From an uncultured Acholeplasmatales bacterium (GTDB lineage: Bacteria > Bacillota_I > Bacilli_A > Acholeplasmatales > Anaeroplasmataceae), in contig CALUXS010000002.1 of the NCBI GenBank assembly GCA_944324805.1, forward strand, positions 160,554 to 224,553: 64,000 nucleotides of DNA, read 5' to 3'. Made by a program: the position numbers and the translations under genes. This document shows positions 50,909 to 61,673 of the stretch, one piece after another; position 1 is the stretch's first letter, and each line of letters opens with the position of its first letter. Below the pieces are notes generated by a model. That model saw nothing but the letters and a program-made list of their open reading frames with translations. It did not search any database and had not been told where the DNA came from.

Positions 50909-51867
50909 TTATTTAGACTTTTTCTAAGGTTATAATAGGCAGCCTTATAACTAGATAACATTTTTTTGGCTAAACTATCAGGTTCGATTGAAATAATATC
51001 ATTTGCAAAAGCAATAAAATAAAAATATAATTGGCTAAAACTACAACTAAAATATAATGTATTATCAACTATTTTATCTGGTATAGGTCGATGTAAATAT
51101 CTTTTTTTAAATAGTTTTATGCCATTATTAGATAATGTTATTTTTGCTTCACAAATTTTATCAAAAGGAAATTGAATTCCTTTTTCAAGATTTAAGTTCA
51201 ATAAATCTAATTCAGATTCTGTTAAAATATAAGAATCGTTCAATAAAATTATATTCAAAATTTTTGAGATATTTATTGCTACAATATGTAGATTATTGAT
51301 TCCTAATAAGTAAGAATATAACTCCTCTTTTGTTGAGGTAACAACAAAAGGTTTTATTTCAAAAGTTGTATTTTTAAGTTGAATCCTAACTATATTTTTA
51401 TTTTCAATAGCTTTATTGATAATATCAATTTTGTCTTTAAAAATAATAGTTTGTCTAATATATTGAGGTTCTTTTAGATATGATAAAATTAAGTTTCTAA
51501 AATAACTAGAAGAACTAATGCCGTATAATTTATCGAGTATGCTTTCAAATAAAAAGTCATTTTCATTATTTAAAATAAAAGTTATAGAAGCATTTTGATA
51601 AGCTGTAGAATCAGAAAATGAAATTTCATTATTTAAACTATTAATTATTTCTTCATTTTTGATATTATAATTTAGTAAAACCTTTCTAAACTTATTATTT
51701 TGTTTCTCCTGATTTTCTTGATATTTGGCAAAATAATTTTTAAATAGTAAATTTAAAAACTTATTTTTATTAATAGAACCATCATTTTTTAGGATTTCAA
51801 AAGTTTCTATATCCAAAAGTAATCTTTTATAAGAATCTTTGTCCAAATTGACTTTTATTTTTTGCAT
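50890..51867 (-). CDS. WYL-domain protein
   Basis: 325 residues. A ribbon-helix-helix-like N-terminus (KVNLDKDSYKRLLLDIETFE), a middle helical part, then a WYL fold (about 140-230) in which IDIINKAIENKNIVRIQLKN and YSYLLGINNLHIVAINIS fit the family, and a WCX-like end (about 240-310). WYL domains sense nucleotides or other ligands and regulate defence and DNA-damage genes. The convergent neighbour is DUF2828 and the divergent neighbour is sbcD, so it might regulate sbcDC. Complete. Confidence 0.7.
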   Translation of the reverse strand: MQKIKVNLDKDSYKRLLLDIETFEILKNDGSINKNKFLNLLFKNYFAKYQENQEKQNNKFRKVLLNYNIKNEEIINSLNNEISFSDSTAYQNASITFILNNENDFLFESILDKLYGISSSSYFRNLILSYLKEPQYIRQTIIFKDKIDIINKAIENKNIVRIQLKNTTFEIKPFVVTSTKEELYSYLLGINNLHIVAINISKILNIILLNDSYILTESELDLLNLNLEKGIQFPFDKICEAKITLSNNGIKLFKKRYLHRPIPDKIVDNTLYFSCSFSQLYFYFIAFANDIISIEPDSLAKKMLSSYKAAYYNLRKSLNNKNESN

Positions 51868-51969
51868 ATAATCACCTCAAGTTTAGTTTAATTATAGAAG
51901 TAATACAAAAATATTTCAAGAATTGTTAAGCTAAAACTATGATATAATAAGACCAAAGGAGTTGAAATA

Positions 51970-53064
51970 ATGCTTATATTACATACTAGTGATCTTCATT
52001 TAGGTAAAAAACTAAATGGATATGATTTGATTGAAGAACAAAGAATAAAATTAGAGCAAATTGTTAATTATATACAAGAAAAGCTAATTAGGGTTGTTAT
52101 CTTAGCTGGAGATATTTTTGACACATCATTAGCAACAGATGATGCAATAAAACTTTTTAACAATTTTTTAAAAGAATTAGCTTCAATAAGTAATTTAGAT
52201 ATTTTTGTAATTGCTGGTAATCATGACTCTCGAACAAGATTGGGAAATAAAAGAGTATATGATTCATTAAATGACCATGTTCATTTTGCCACAAGCATAG
52301 AAGATATTGAAAAAATAAGAATTGATGATGTGAATTTTTTTCCAATTCCCTTTTTAAAATTAGATGAAATAAATTTTTATTACAATGAAAAATATAATAC
52401 ATTAACTGAAGCATATGATAGAGTTATAAAAGAGTTAAATCTTGATATTACAGAAAAAAATATTTGCATTGCGCACCAAGCAGTAAATCCAATCTTAGGA
52501 AACTATGTTGCATCAGATTCAGAAGTAAAACAAATTGGTGGTGAAGATATTATCCCTGCATCCGTATTTAAAGATTTTAATTATGTAGCATTAGGTCATA
52601 TTCATATGCCTCAAGCAATAGCTAGAAATATTTATTATTCAGGGTCTATCTATAAATATCATCATAATGAATCATCTCAGTCACGCTCATTTTTAGTAAT
52701 TGATACAAGTGATTTCAAAATAGAAAAAATCAATTATAAATTATTACATGATGTAGTTGTAAAGAGGGACTATTATGAAAAGCTTTTAGAAGAATCAAGT
52801 TCTGATTATTGTTATTTTAAATTATTAGATAAAAAACAAATATTGAATGCTGCAGATGGATTAAAAACTAAATATGAAAATTTTTTAGGACTAATGTATG
52901 AATCAGAAATGAATGATGATGAAGAAAATGATTTATCAATTGATGTAGATGACAAATCATATTTAGATTTATTTAAGGAATTTTATTATAAAATTAAAAA
53001 CAAAAATATGACAAGTATAGAAGAAGAAATAATTAAGAAAATGTTTGAGGAGGAAAATAAATGA
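51970..53064 (+). CDS. sbcD: Exonuclease SbcD
   Basis: 364 residues with Mre11/SbcD phosphoesterase motifs: LHTSDLHLGKKL (about 4-15), LAGDIFDTS (about 47-55), VIAGNHDSRTR (about 79-89), CIAHQAVNP and YVALGHIHMPQ. It trims DNA hairpins and ends with SbcC. GGAGTTGAAATA upstream; its stop overlaps the start of sbcC (ATGA at 53061). An acidic patch (MNDDEENDLSIDVDD) lies near residue 320. Confidence 0.9.
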   Translation: MLILHTSDLHLGKKLNGYDLIEEQRIKLEQIVNYIQEKLIRVVILAGDIFDTSLATDDAIKLFNNFLKELASISNLDIFVIAGNHDSRTRLGNKRVYDSLNDHVHFATSIEDIEKIRIDDVNFFPIPFLKLDEINFYYNEKYNTLTEAYDRVIKELNLDITEKNICIAHQAVNPILGNYVASDSEVKQIGGEDIIPASVFKDFNYVALGHIHMPQAIARNIYYSGSIYKYHHNESSQSRSFLVIDTSDFKIEKINYKLLHDVVVKRDYYEKLLEESSSDYCYFKLLDKKQILNAADGLKTKYENFLGLMYESEMNDDEENDLSIDVDDKSYLDLFKEFYYKIKNKNMTSIEEEIIKKMFEEENK

Positions 53065-56000
53065 AACCATTAGAATTAGAAATGCAAGCCTTCGGAACAT
53101 TTGCAAAGAAAACCACGATAGATTTTTCTAAATTAAATGAAAAAGTGTTTTTAATTTATGGTAAAACCGGAAGTGGTAAAACAACGATTTTTGATGCAAT
53201 TTGTTATGCACTATATGGAAAAGTAACAGGTGAACTTAGAGACAAGAATGTCACAGAAAACATTAGATCTACATATAGCGATAATGAAACTCCAACTTAT
53301 GTTAAATATAAATTCTCTATAAAAAATGATGTCTATTTAATAGAAAGAACGCCAGGAAAGCAAAATATAAATAAAAAAATTTCAGCGTATAAGAATGAAA
53401 GAATTAATGTTTATAAAAATGACGAGAGGATTCCTCTAAATAAGTTAGAAGAATTAAATAGTTATATTAAGGATGAAGTAATTAAGCTATCAATAGAACA
53501 ATTCAAGCAAACTATGATGATTTCTCAAGGAGATTTTGCTGCCTTGATTAAGGCTGATAGTGGAGAAAGAACAGCCATTTTCAGAAGAATTTTAGAGACT
53601 AATAAATTAGAAGAAATAGGTCTAGAATTAAAAAGTAAAGCTCTAGAATTTAAAAAAGAGATTGATTTAACTAAAAATACATTTTCAGAAAGCATTAAAA
53701 AATTGCCACAAGAATTATTTACACAAGATTATTATTTAAAGTGTGTTACATCATCTGGTAATTATTTGATTTTACCTGAAATATTAGAAAATGTTACTAA
53801 TAAAATTAATGAAAATAAAATTAATAGAACTAAATTAATTGAAAAAAAGAATGATTATAACAAGCAAGTAGACATTTTAAATCAAAGACTAGGTATTATA
53901 AGAAACAATAATATCTTAGTAAATGACTACAAAAAAAATATAGAAGCATTTGATAATTTGAAATTAAAATTGCTTGAAATAACTTCATTAAAGGAAAAAA
54001 TTGATTTATCAAAAAGGTCTAAAGAAGTAAAAATTAAGTTAGATATTTATAATGAAGCACAAAAAGCTTATGAAAAAATCAATTGCTTAATTGAAACAAA
54101 TGAAAAAGAATTAGCTAAATTATTGCTTGAAAAGCCAGATGTAGAAAAGAAATATGCAGAAATTAAAAAATTAGAGTCAAATTTAGATTTTTTAAAACAA
54201 ACATATGACAGTCTAAATAAAAATTTAGAAAATATTGATAAACTAGAAAAAGCAAATTTAGAATTAAAAAAACTTTCTTCACAAATTGAGGAATTAACAG
54301 TTTTTCTCAATAAATTAGAAAAAAATAAAGAAGAAACTTTAATGATAATTGAAGAAGCTAATAAGTTTGTTGTTAATAACGCAAATATTATGTTAGATTT
54401 GCGAAACAATAATGAAGAAATTAGAGAAAAGAAAAATCTTATTGAATTATTGACAAGCATAAAAATAAAAAAGAAAGAAATTGATAATGAGAATAATCTA
54501 ATAGTAAAAAAAGAAAAAGAATTCTTTGCTTTAGATAATGAGTATAAAAATCTTCAAGGTGACTATTTGATATTAGAGGGTAAGTTTTTGAAGAGTCAAG
54601 CTGGAATATTAGCTAGTACTTTAAAAGATAATTTTCCGTGTCCTGTTTGTGGAAGTTTAACTCATCCTAATAAAGCTGTTTTATTAGATAATAAATTAAC
54701 AGAAGATTTGGTAAAAAAAGCAAAGACAGAGGCTGAAATTAAAAATAAGGAATTGACTCAAGTTAATATTGAACTGAATAGATTAAAAGATAATGAAAAA
54801 AATAAAATCGAATTATTATTAGCAGAAATAGATAAAAACTTTAGTATTAAGTTAGAATTTCAAAATGTTGAAGAATTTGTTGACCAAACTACTAAGAATA
54901 TCGAAAAAGAAATTGCCAATTTAAATCTAATAAAGAAAAGTCTAGATGAAAAATACAATTTTTATGTAGAGCAAAAAAATATTGTAAATGATAAGAGTAG
55001 ATTAAACACCATTAATAAAGAGATAGAAGATAAAACGATAGATCTTAATGGTAAAAAAGCGTCATATAATATCAAGCAAGGAGAAATAGAACAACTAAAA
55101 ACACAAATAATTAATCAAGACAAAACTGAAGTTTTGAATTTAGTTGAAAAAACAAAGAAAGATATCAGCCATAATGAAGGTCTAATTTTAGAATATAGGG
55201 AATATAAGAATAATTTTACTAAAAAAGAAACTACATATACTAGTGTAATAAAGCAGGCAAAAATTGATGAAGTTTCTGCAAATAATAGAAATGTTAAAGC
55301 ATTAGAAGAACTTGAAAGCTCTGAAAGCAAATATAAGATTTCTAAAGAAGATGCTTTGAAATATTTATTGTCGAATAGGGAATTATCTACATACGAGGGG
55401 ATAATATCTAAATTTGAGAAAGAATATTTTTCTTTAGAGGCATTAATAATAGAAGCTAAAAATAAAGGTGTTGATAAGCTTGTAATTGAAAATATAGAAG
55501 ATTTAACAAGTGAAATTCTAGATAAACAAAATGATATAAAGAAGTTAGATGAAAATATTGCTAGTATAAATGAGTTAGAGAATAATACTAATAGACAAAT
55601 TATTGAAATAAAGGAACTTGAGAAAAAATATAAAGATTTAGCTTATTTGTATGAACCATATGTTGAGTTAAGTGACGTCTTTAATGGTGAATTATCTGGT
55701 AAAAAAATAACTTTTGAAACATTCTATCAAGTCCAATTTTTCAAGCAAATTTTGAAAATAGCATCAAGAAGATTTAATAAAATGACGGACGGAAAATATT
55801 CATTGCTCTATAGAGAAGACTTAGATGGTGGAAAGAAAAAAACCGGACTAGATATGGTCGTTTTAGATAATTATAATGGTGTTAAAAGAAATATTGGTAC
55901 CTTATCTGGTGGAGAGTCATTTATGGCCTCATTGGCACTTGCTCTTTCAATGAGTGACATTATTCAGACTAAAGCAGGTGGAATTTCTTTAGATTCAATG

Positions 56001-56183
56001 TTTATTGATGAAGGATTTGGTACCTTAGATCCTGAAGCTTTGAGTAATGCAATAGATCAAATAGTCGCACTATCATATAGTGGTAAAACAATAGGATTAA
56101 TATCTCACGTTGAGGAATTGAAGAATAGAATTCCAAATCAGATACATGTAATTAAAAAAGAAAATGGTTCAATAATTGAGTAA
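53061..56183 (+). CDS. sbcC: Exonuclease subunit SbcC
   Basis: 1040 residues. Walker A YGKTGSGKTTIFDAICYALYG (about 33-53), Q-loop QTMMISQGDFAAL, long coiled coils with the zinc hook CPVCGS at about 527-532, then signature LSGGESFMASLALALS and Walker B SMFIDEGFGTLD. Full-length SMC-like ATPase forming the SbcCD complex. ATGA overlap with sbcD. A terminator follows at 56188. Together with the YhaO/YhaN pair the genome has two Mre11-Rad50-like systems within 20 kb. Confidence 0.92.
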   Translation: MKPLELEMQAFGTFAKKTTIDFSKLNEKVFLIYGKTGSGKTTIFDAICYALYGKVTGELRDKNVTENIRSTYSDNETPTYVKYKFSIKNDVYLIERTPGKQNINKKISAYKNERINVYKNDERIPLNKLEELNSYIKDEVIKLSIEQFKQTMMISQGDFAALIKADSGERTAIFRRILETNKLEEIGLELKSKALEFKKEIDLTKNTFSESIKKLPQELFTQDYYLKCVTSSGNYLILPEILENVTNKINENKINRTKLIEKKNDYNKQVDILNQRLGIIRNNNILVNDYKKNIEAFDNLKLKLLEITSLKEKIDLSKRSKEVKIKLDIYNEAQKAYEKINCLIETNEKELAKLLLEKPDVEKKYAEIKKLESNLDFLKQTYDSLNKNLENIDKLEKANLELKKLSSQIEELTVFLNKLEKNKEETLMIIEEANKFVVNNANIMLDLRNNNEEIREKKNLIELLTSIKIKKKEIDNENNLIVKKEKEFFALDNEYKNLQGDYLILEGKFLKSQAGILASTLKDNFPCPVCGSLTHPNKAVLLDNKLTEDLVKKAKTEAEIKNKELTQVNIELNRLKDNEKNKIELLLAEIDKNFSIKLEFQNVEEFVDQTTKNIEKEIANLNLIKKSLDEKYNFYVEQKNIVNDKSRLNTINKEIEDKTIDLNGKKASYNIKQGEIEQLKTQIINQDKTEVLNLVEKTKKDISHNEGLILEYREYKNNFTKKETTYTSVIKQAKIDEVSANNRNVKALEELESSESKYKISKEDALKYLLSNRELSTYEGIISKFEKEYFSLEALIIEAKNKGVDKLVIENIEDLTSEILDKQNDIKKLDENIASINELENNTNRQIIEIKELEKKYKDLAYLYEPYVELSDVFNGELSGKKITFETFYQVQFFKQILKIASRRFNKMTDGKYSLLYREDLDGGKKKTGLDMVVLDNYNGVKRNIGTLSGGESFMASLALALSMSDIIQTKAGGISLDSMFIDEGFGTLDPEALSNAIDQIVALSYSGKTIGLISHVEELKNRIPNQIHVIKKENGSIIE

Positions 56184-56187
56184 AATG

Positions 56188-56220
56188 AGAGGGAACTCTT
56201 ACTTCCCTCTTTATTTTTTT
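56188..56220 (+). terminator. Intrinsic terminator of sbcDC
   Basis: AGAGGGAA/TTCCCTCT stem with a 7-nt loop and T-rich tail. Confidence 0.88.
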
Positions 56221-56332
56221 GTTGTGAAATCGCTTTTATTTATCTAGGAGCAAGATAAATTGCTTTGTTGGTTTACATTTAGATTCAAATGTATTAAAAT
56301 TAAGTGAAGAAAACAAATAAAGGAGAACAATT

Positions 56333-57991
56333 ATGAAAATTTCATCTTTGCAAAAAGCTAGATATGAGTATTTACCAAAATTACCTGGGATGCTTAGAAA
56401 TGGTATTGCTAACATATCTGTTAAGGAAGGAAAGGTAACACAAAGTGTTGCTGACCAAGAAAAGATTAAAGCTCTTTTCCCAAATACTTATGGAAAAAAA
56501 GAGATTACTTTCCAAAAAGGAGAAAATACTTCAGTTGCTAAAAAGCAAGTTGTTGGTGTTATTCTTTCTGGTGGTCAAGCTCCAGGAGGACATAACGTAG
56601 TTTGTGGTTTATATGATGCATTAAAAGCTACAAATAAGGATAATGTCTTATATGGATTTAAGGGAGGTCCAAGCGGACTATTAGAAGATAACTATTTAAT
56701 TTTTGATGATGAATATATTAATCAATTCCGTAATACTGGTGGTTTTGATATTATTGGTTCAGGAAGAACAAAATTAGAAACTAACGAACAATTTGCAGTA
56801 GTGGCAGAAGTTTGTAAAAAACATGGTATTACAGCTGTAGTAATTATTGGTGGGGACGATTCAAATACAAATGCAGCTGTATTGGCAGAATATTTTGCTG
56901 CTCATAATACTGGTGTTCAAGTAATTGGTTGTCCAAAGACAATTGATGGAGACTTGAAAAATGAGGATATTGAGTGTTCATTTGGCTTTGATACTGCAAC
57001 AAAGACATATAGTGAAATTATTGGTAATATTGCAAGAGATGCTAATTCAGCTAAAAAATATTGGCATTTCATTAAGGTTATGGGACGTTCTGCATCTCAC
57101 GTAGCATTAGAGTGTGCTCTTCAAACACAACCAAATATTTGTTTAGTATCTGAAGAGGTTGCTGCTAAGAAAATGTCTTTATCGCAAATTGCTGATTATA
57201 TTGCAGATGCAGTTGAGAAACGTGCTCAAAAAGGTTTAAATTTTGGTATTGCAATTATTCCTGAAGGTGTTGTTGAATTTGTTCCTGAATTCTCAGTACT
57301 AATCCATGAAATAAACGAATTGTTAGCTGGTAGTAAGGCTGATGCATTTAATCAACTTCCAACATGGGATGAAAAATATGCTTTTATAGAAAAAGGTTTA
57401 ACAAAAGAGTCAATGGCTGTATTTGCTATTTTACCTCAAAATATCCAACAACAATTATTCTTAGATCGTGATCCTCATGGAAATGTTCAAGTATCATTAA
57501 TTGAGTCTGAAAAATTATTCTCAGCATTAGTAAAAGATAAACTTGAGGAAAGAAAAAAGAATGGTACTTATAAAGGTAAGTTCTCAGCATTGCACCATTT
57601 CTTAGGATATGAAGGAAGATGTGCATTCCCTTCAAACTTTGATGCTGATTATTGTTATTCTTTAGGCTATAATGCATTTATGCTAATTCAATATGGATAT
57701 AATGGATACTTATCAAAGATATCTAATTTGTCAAAACCTGCTTCTGAATGGGTTGCTGGTGGTATGCCAATCACAAAGATGATGAATATTGAGCGTCGTC
57801 ATGGTGAAGATAAACCTGTTATTAGAAAAGCATTAGTTGAACTAGATGGCAAGCCATTTAAGTATTTTGAAGCACATAGAGAACAATGGGCAGTTGAGAC
57901 AAGCTTTGTTTATCCTGGTGCTATTCAGTACTATGGTCCAACTGAAGTATGTGATGCTACTACTAAAACACTTGCTTTAGAAAAAGAATAA
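56333..57991 (+). CDS. pfp: Diphosphate-fructose-6-phosphate 1-phosphotransferase, long form
   Basis: 552 residues. Converts fructose-6-phosphate and PPi to fructose-1,6-bisphosphate and phosphate, reversibly. [10 protein letters not shown] (about 76-85) begins the fold; GGDDSNTNA (about 173-181) has Asp in place of Gly in the ATP-PFK GGDGS, which marks PPi use; [10 protein letters not shown] (about 201-210) carries the catalytic Asp. Length and ending match the plant-β/spirochaete-type long PFP. Relatively rich codon use and a strong GGAG site suggest high expression. Monocistronic. Confidence 0.92.
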   Translation: MKISSLQKARYEYLPKLPGMLRNGIANISVKEGKVTQSVADQEKIKALFPNTYGKKEITFQKGENTSVAKKQVVGVILSGGQAPGGHNVVCGLYDALKATNKDNVLYGFKGGPSGLLEDNYLIFDDEYINQFRNTGGFDIIGSGRTKLETNEQFAVVAEVCKKHGITAVVIIGGDDSNTNAAVLAEYFAAHNTGVQVIGCPKTIDGDLKNEDIECSFGFDTATKTYSEIIGNIARDANSAKKYWHFIKVMGRSASHVALECALQTQPNICLVSEEVAAKKMSLSQIADYIADAVEKRAQKGLNFGIAIIPEGVVEFVPEFSVLIHEINELLAGSKADAFNQLPTWDEKYAFIEKGLTKESMAVFAILPQNIQQQLFLDRDPHGNVQVSLIESEKLFSALVKDKLEERKKNGTYKGKFSALHHFLGYEGRCAFPSNFDADYCYSLGYNAFMLIQYGYNGYLSKISNLSKPASEWVAGGMPITKMMNIERRHGEDKPVIRKALVELDGKPFKYFEAHREQWAVETSFVYPGAIQYYGPTEVCDATTKTLALEKE

Positions 57992-58010
57992 AATTAAAGA
58001 CTTGAATGAC

Positions 58011-58060
58011 AAGATGTTTGTAAATGCTAAAATTTTTGGTGTTTATAAACATCTTTTCTT
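58011..58060 (+). terminator. Intrinsic terminator of pfp
   Basis: AAGATGTTTGTAAA and TTTATAAACATCTT pair over 14 bp with one wobble, followed by a T-rich tail. Confidence 0.8.
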
Positions 58061-58247
58061 TATAATAGCAATTATTCTAGTAAAGAACACAAATATAATA
58101 AAAAACAACTCTTTTTAGTAGGCATACTATAAAATGATTTAGCTAAAATTAATTATTTTCGCTAAATCTATTTTTAGAATAGTTAATCTATGCTATAATT
58201 TCCATAACAAAATCTATAGACTAATTTTATAAACTTGGAGGTAAAAT

Positions 58248-59765
58248 ATGCTAGATAGTAGACAAAAGAAAACTCCCTTTCTAGATGCTCTAAAAAAGTA
58301 TGTAAAAGAAGGGATATCTCCTTTTGATGTCCCAGGACACCATATGGGGAATGTTAGTAATAGTTTAAAGCGTTTTTTAGGAGAAATGACATTTAAGGCT
58401 GACGTAAATGCGCCTAGGGGATTAGATAATTTGAATCATCCAACTGGTGTTGTTAAAGAGGCAGAAGAATTAATGGCATTAGCGTATGATGCAAAAGAAG
58501 CTTTTTTCTTGATTAATGGAACAACGCAAGGAATTTTAGCAAGTATAATGACTGTATGTAAAGCTAATGACAAGATTATTTTGCCACGAAATTGTCACAA
58601 GTCTGCAATAAATGCCTTAACACTTAGTGGTGCTATGCCTGTTTTTATTGCTCCTAAATATGATTTAGATTTAGAAATTGCTAACCAACCAAGTGTAAAT
58701 GATTATATAGAGGCTATGGATAGTAATCCTGATGCTGTGGCAATTTTTGTTATTAATCCAACTTATTTTGGTGCTTGTTTAGATCTAGAATTGTTGGTTA
58801 AAGAAGCTCATAAGCGAAATATGTTAGTAATAGCTGATGAAGCACATGGTGCACATTTTGGTTTTAATGAATATGGTCCTATTTCAGCAATAAAGGCTGG
58901 AGCGGATTTTTCTAGCGTTAGCTTACATAAGACACTTGGAAGTCTAACACAGTCTTCAGTTTTGTTAATGAATACAGATAAAATTAGTCATTATGATATC
59001 TTAAAAACGTTAAATATCTTAAATACTACTAGTCCCTCTAGTTTACTAATTGCTAGTTTAGATGCTGCAAGGAAGTATATGGCTTTAAATGGTCAAATTA
59101 AACTAAATGATATTATTAATCTAGCAAATTATGCAAGAAAAGAAATCAATCGAATTCCTGGTTTCAAAGCTTGTGATGCTAAATATTTCGATAAGCAAGG
59201 TTGTTATGACTATGATGAGACTAAACTAGTTATTGAACTAGATAATATTGATTTAACAGGATTTGAACTTTATAATCTTTTAAAGGATAAATATAGTATT
59301 CAAATGGAGCTAGCTGAGCAATATGTAATATTAGGTATTATTGCTATTGGTTCTAAAAAAGAACATATAGATAATTTAGTTTCGGCATTAAAAGATATTT
59401 CTAGTAAGTATTTTAGTGAAAATATAAAATATCCTAAATATAGGTTTGATATAAAATATCCGCCACAAGCCTTAAGACCAAGAACGGCCTATCATGCTCC
59501 TTTGAAGAAGATTAAATTAGATGAAGCGGTAGGAAAAATATCAAAAGAAGCAATTATGGTTTATCCTCCAGGTATACCACTTATAATTCCTGGTGAAATA
59601 TTTACAAAACCATTAATTGAGCATATAAAATATTATTATTCAACAGGAGCAACTATTATTTCAGATTATGATGATGGTAATGTTAGCATTGTTGATGAAG
59701 AAAATTGGGAAGGTTTTGAGAAGTATAAGGAGGATTTAGAAAATGTCCGTAAGATATCCTTATGA
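58248..59765 (+). CDS. speA: Orn/Lys/Arg decarboxylase, probably arginine decarboxylase
   Basis: 505 residues, fold-type I PLP enzyme. Entry PFDVPGHHMGN (about 25-35), ADEAHGAHFGFNEYGP (about 199-214), and SLHKTLGSLTQSS (about 225-237) with the PLP lysine at about 228. The missing response-regulator-like N-terminal wing and the compact length are as in Bacillus SpeA. The two following genes encode agmatine-consuming enzymes, so arginine to agmatine is the likely reaction. GGAGG start; the end overlaps aguA by 23 bp. Confidence 0.88.
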   Translation: MLDSRQKKTPFLDALKKYVKEGISPFDVPGHHMGNVSNSLKRFLGEMTFKADVNAPRGLDNLNHPTGVVKEAEELMALAYDAKEAFFLINGTTQGILASIMTVCKANDKIILPRNCHKSAINALTLSGAMPVFIAPKYDLDLEIANQPSVNDYIEAMDSNPDAVAIFVINPTYFGACLDLELLVKEAHKRNMLVIADEAHGAHFGFNEYGPISAIKAGADFSSVSLHKTLGSLTQSSVLLMNTDKISHYDILKTLNILNTTSPSSLLIASLDAARKYMALNGQIKLNDIINLANYARKEINRIPGFKACDAKYFDKQGCYDYDETKLVIELDNIDLTGFELYNLLKDKYSIQMELAEQYVILGIIAIGSKKEHIDNLVSALKDISSKYFSENIKYPKYRFDIKYPPQALRPRTAYHAPLKKIKLDEAVGKISKEAIMVYPPGIPLIIPGEIFTKPLIEHIKYYYSTGATIISDYDDGNVSIVDEENWEGFEKYKEDLENVRKISL

Positions 59766-60795
59766 AGGTGATAGCCATTATGCAACTATAATAATGCTAC
59801 CATATCGAGAAGATATTTGGATTAATAGTGGTAAAGATGCATGGGATGCAATTTATCAAATGGCACTTGTTATTACGCGCTATGAGAAACTGATTTTATT
59901 GGCTATGCCTAAAATTTATGAAGAGGCAAAAAATAAATTTAATTTAGAGAATGTTATAATTTTACCAATTGAGTATAATGATGCCTGGGCAAGAGATATA
60001 TGTCCTATCTATTTATTAGATGATAAAAAAACAGTTGCTATTAATTTTGACTTTAATGCATGGGGTGGACAAATAGATGGATTATATAAAGATTATAGTC
60101 TAGATGTTTTAGTAAAAGAAAAAATCAACTCTTTTCTAAAAATTAATTCTAAAAAGATCCCCTTTATATTAGAGGGTGGAAGTATAAATACCAATGGAGA
60201 AGGTGTATTATTAACAACTGAAGCATGTCTATTATCTAAAGGGAGAAATCCTAAATATACTAAGGAAGAGATTGAAAATATTTTGAAAGAAAAACTTTGC
60301 CAAAAAGAAATAATTTGGTTGCCACATGGCATAGTAGATGATGAGACGAATGAACATGTTGATAATATGGCAGTTTTTTTAGATAATAAAACTATCTTAT
60401 TAGCGTGGAGTGATAATGGATTACAGCATGAATATAGTAAATCAGCCTTAGAAATATTAGAAGCAAAAGGATATATAGTTATAAAAATGCCTGTTCCGTC
60501 TCCTGATTTATTAATTACTAATGATGAAGCAAGCAAAATTGTTATTAATACTGATGCAAAGAATAGATTAGTTGGGACTAAAATGGCGGCAAGCTATGTG
60601 AATTTTTATCAAGGGAAAAATTATATTCTATTACCACAATTTGGTTGTAAAGAAGATGAACTTGCCTATAAAATATTGAATGATTTTTATAAGGGCAAAA
60701 AGGAAATATGTCGTATAAGTTCAAGGGCGATTTTAGTTTCTGGTGGTAATATTCATTGTATAACTATGCAAATACCAAAAGGAGAAAATTTATGA
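59743..60795 (+). CDS. aguA: Agmatine deiminase
   Basis: 350 residues of the agmatine/peptidyl-Arg deiminase family. NDAWARDICPIYL (about 78-90), FILEGGSINTNGEG (about 141-154), HGIVDDETNEHVDNMA (about 200-215) and QFGCKEDELA with the nucleophilic Cys at about 302; ending GGNIHCITMQIPKGE. Converts agmatine to N-carbamoylputrescine and ammonia. Its start lies inside speA (AAGGAGG upstream), and its stop overlaps the aguB start. Confidence 0.92.
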   Translation: MSVRYPYEGDSHYATIIMLPYREDIWINSGKDAWDAIYQMALVITRYEKLILLAMPKIYEEAKNKFNLENVIILPIEYNDAWARDICPIYLLDDKKTVAINFDFNAWGGQIDGLYKDYSLDVLVKEKINSFLKINSKKIPFILEGGSINTNGEGVLLTTEACLLSKGRNPKYTKEEIENILKEKLCQKEIIWLPHGIVDDETNEHVDNMAVFLDNKTILLAWSDNGLQHEYSKSALEILEAKGYIVIKMPVPSPDLLITNDEASKIVINTDAKNRLVGTKMAASYVNFYQGKNYILLPQFGCKEDELAYKILNDFYKGKKEICRISSRAILVSGGNIHCITMQIPKGENL

Positions 60796-61655
60796 TAGTA
60801 AAAGTAGCAGCAATACAAATGAAAATGGCAGATGAAGTAAAAGATAATATTGTTAAAGCGGTGGAATTGGTAAAAAAGGCAAAAGCAAAAGGTGCTAATA
60901 TAATTTTGTTACCAGAGTTATTTATGGGGAAATATTTTTGCCAAATAGAAAGCTATGATAATTTTAACTTAGCCATGCCATATAAAAATAATAAATACTT
61001 AGAAGTATTTCGTAATTTAGCTAAGGAATTAGATGTTGTTCTTCCTGTTAGTTTTTTTGAGAAAAGTGGGAATTGTTTTTACAATTCATTAGTAGTTTAT
61101 GATGTAGATGGAACGGATTTAGGCTTATATAGAAAAACTCATATTCCAACAGGACAATGCTATGAAGAAAAATTCTATTTTACTCCTGGTGACACAGGCT
61201 ATAAAGTCTTTCCTACAAAGTATGGTAAAATAGGTATTGGTATCTGTTGGGATCAATGGTTTTCAGAAACTGCAAGAATTTTGGCACTAAAAGGAGCAGA
61301 ATTATTATTCTTTCCTACTGCAATCGGAAGCGAGCCAGTTTTAGATAAGGATAGCAAAACTCATTGGCAAAATGTAATGTGCGGTCATGCGGCTGCAAAT
61401 ATTATGCCTGTAGTCGCTGCAAACAGAGTTGGTGTTGAAAAATATTTAAATTCAAGTATGAAATTTTATGGGTCTTCCTTTATAGCTAACGAGGAAGGAA
61501 CTAAGGTTTGTGAGTTAGATAGAGAAGAAGAAAATGTTTTGGTTTATGAGTTTGACTTAAATAAGATAGAAGAAAAAAGATATAGTTGGGGAATTTTTAG
61601 AGATAGAAGACCAGAAATGTATAAGGCAATTTTAAAAAGTAATGACGTTGATTAA
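60792..61655 (+). CDS. aguB: N-carbamoylputrescine amidase
   Basis: 287 residues, nitrilase family. Triad: Glu in LLPELFMGKYFCQ (about 42), Lys in YRKTHIPTGQCYEEKF (about 115), Cys in GICWDQWFSE (about 152). CYEEKFYF and WDQWFPE-type motifs are characteristic of AguB. Releases putrescine, CO2 and ammonia. The start is the ATG at 60792 (AAGGAG before it, ATGA overlap with aguA); an upstream in-frame ATG at 60756 lies within aguA and is not used. Completes the arginine to putrescine route. Confidence 0.92.
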   Translation: MIVKVAAIQMKMADEVKDNIVKAVELVKKAKAKGANIILLPELFMGKYFCQIESYDNFNLAMPYKNNKYLEVFRNLAKELDVVLPVSFFEKSGNCFYNSLVVYDVDGTDLGLYRKTHIPTGQCYEEKFYFTPGDTGYKVFPTKYGKIGIGICWDQWFSETARILALKGAELLFFPTAIGSEPVLDKDSKTHWQNVMCGHAAANIMPVVAANRVGVEKYLNSSMKFYGSSFIANEEGTKVCELDREEENVLVYEFDLNKIEEKRYSWGIFRDRRPEMYKAILKSNDVD

Positions 61656-61673
61656 AATAAAAGGATAGATGTT

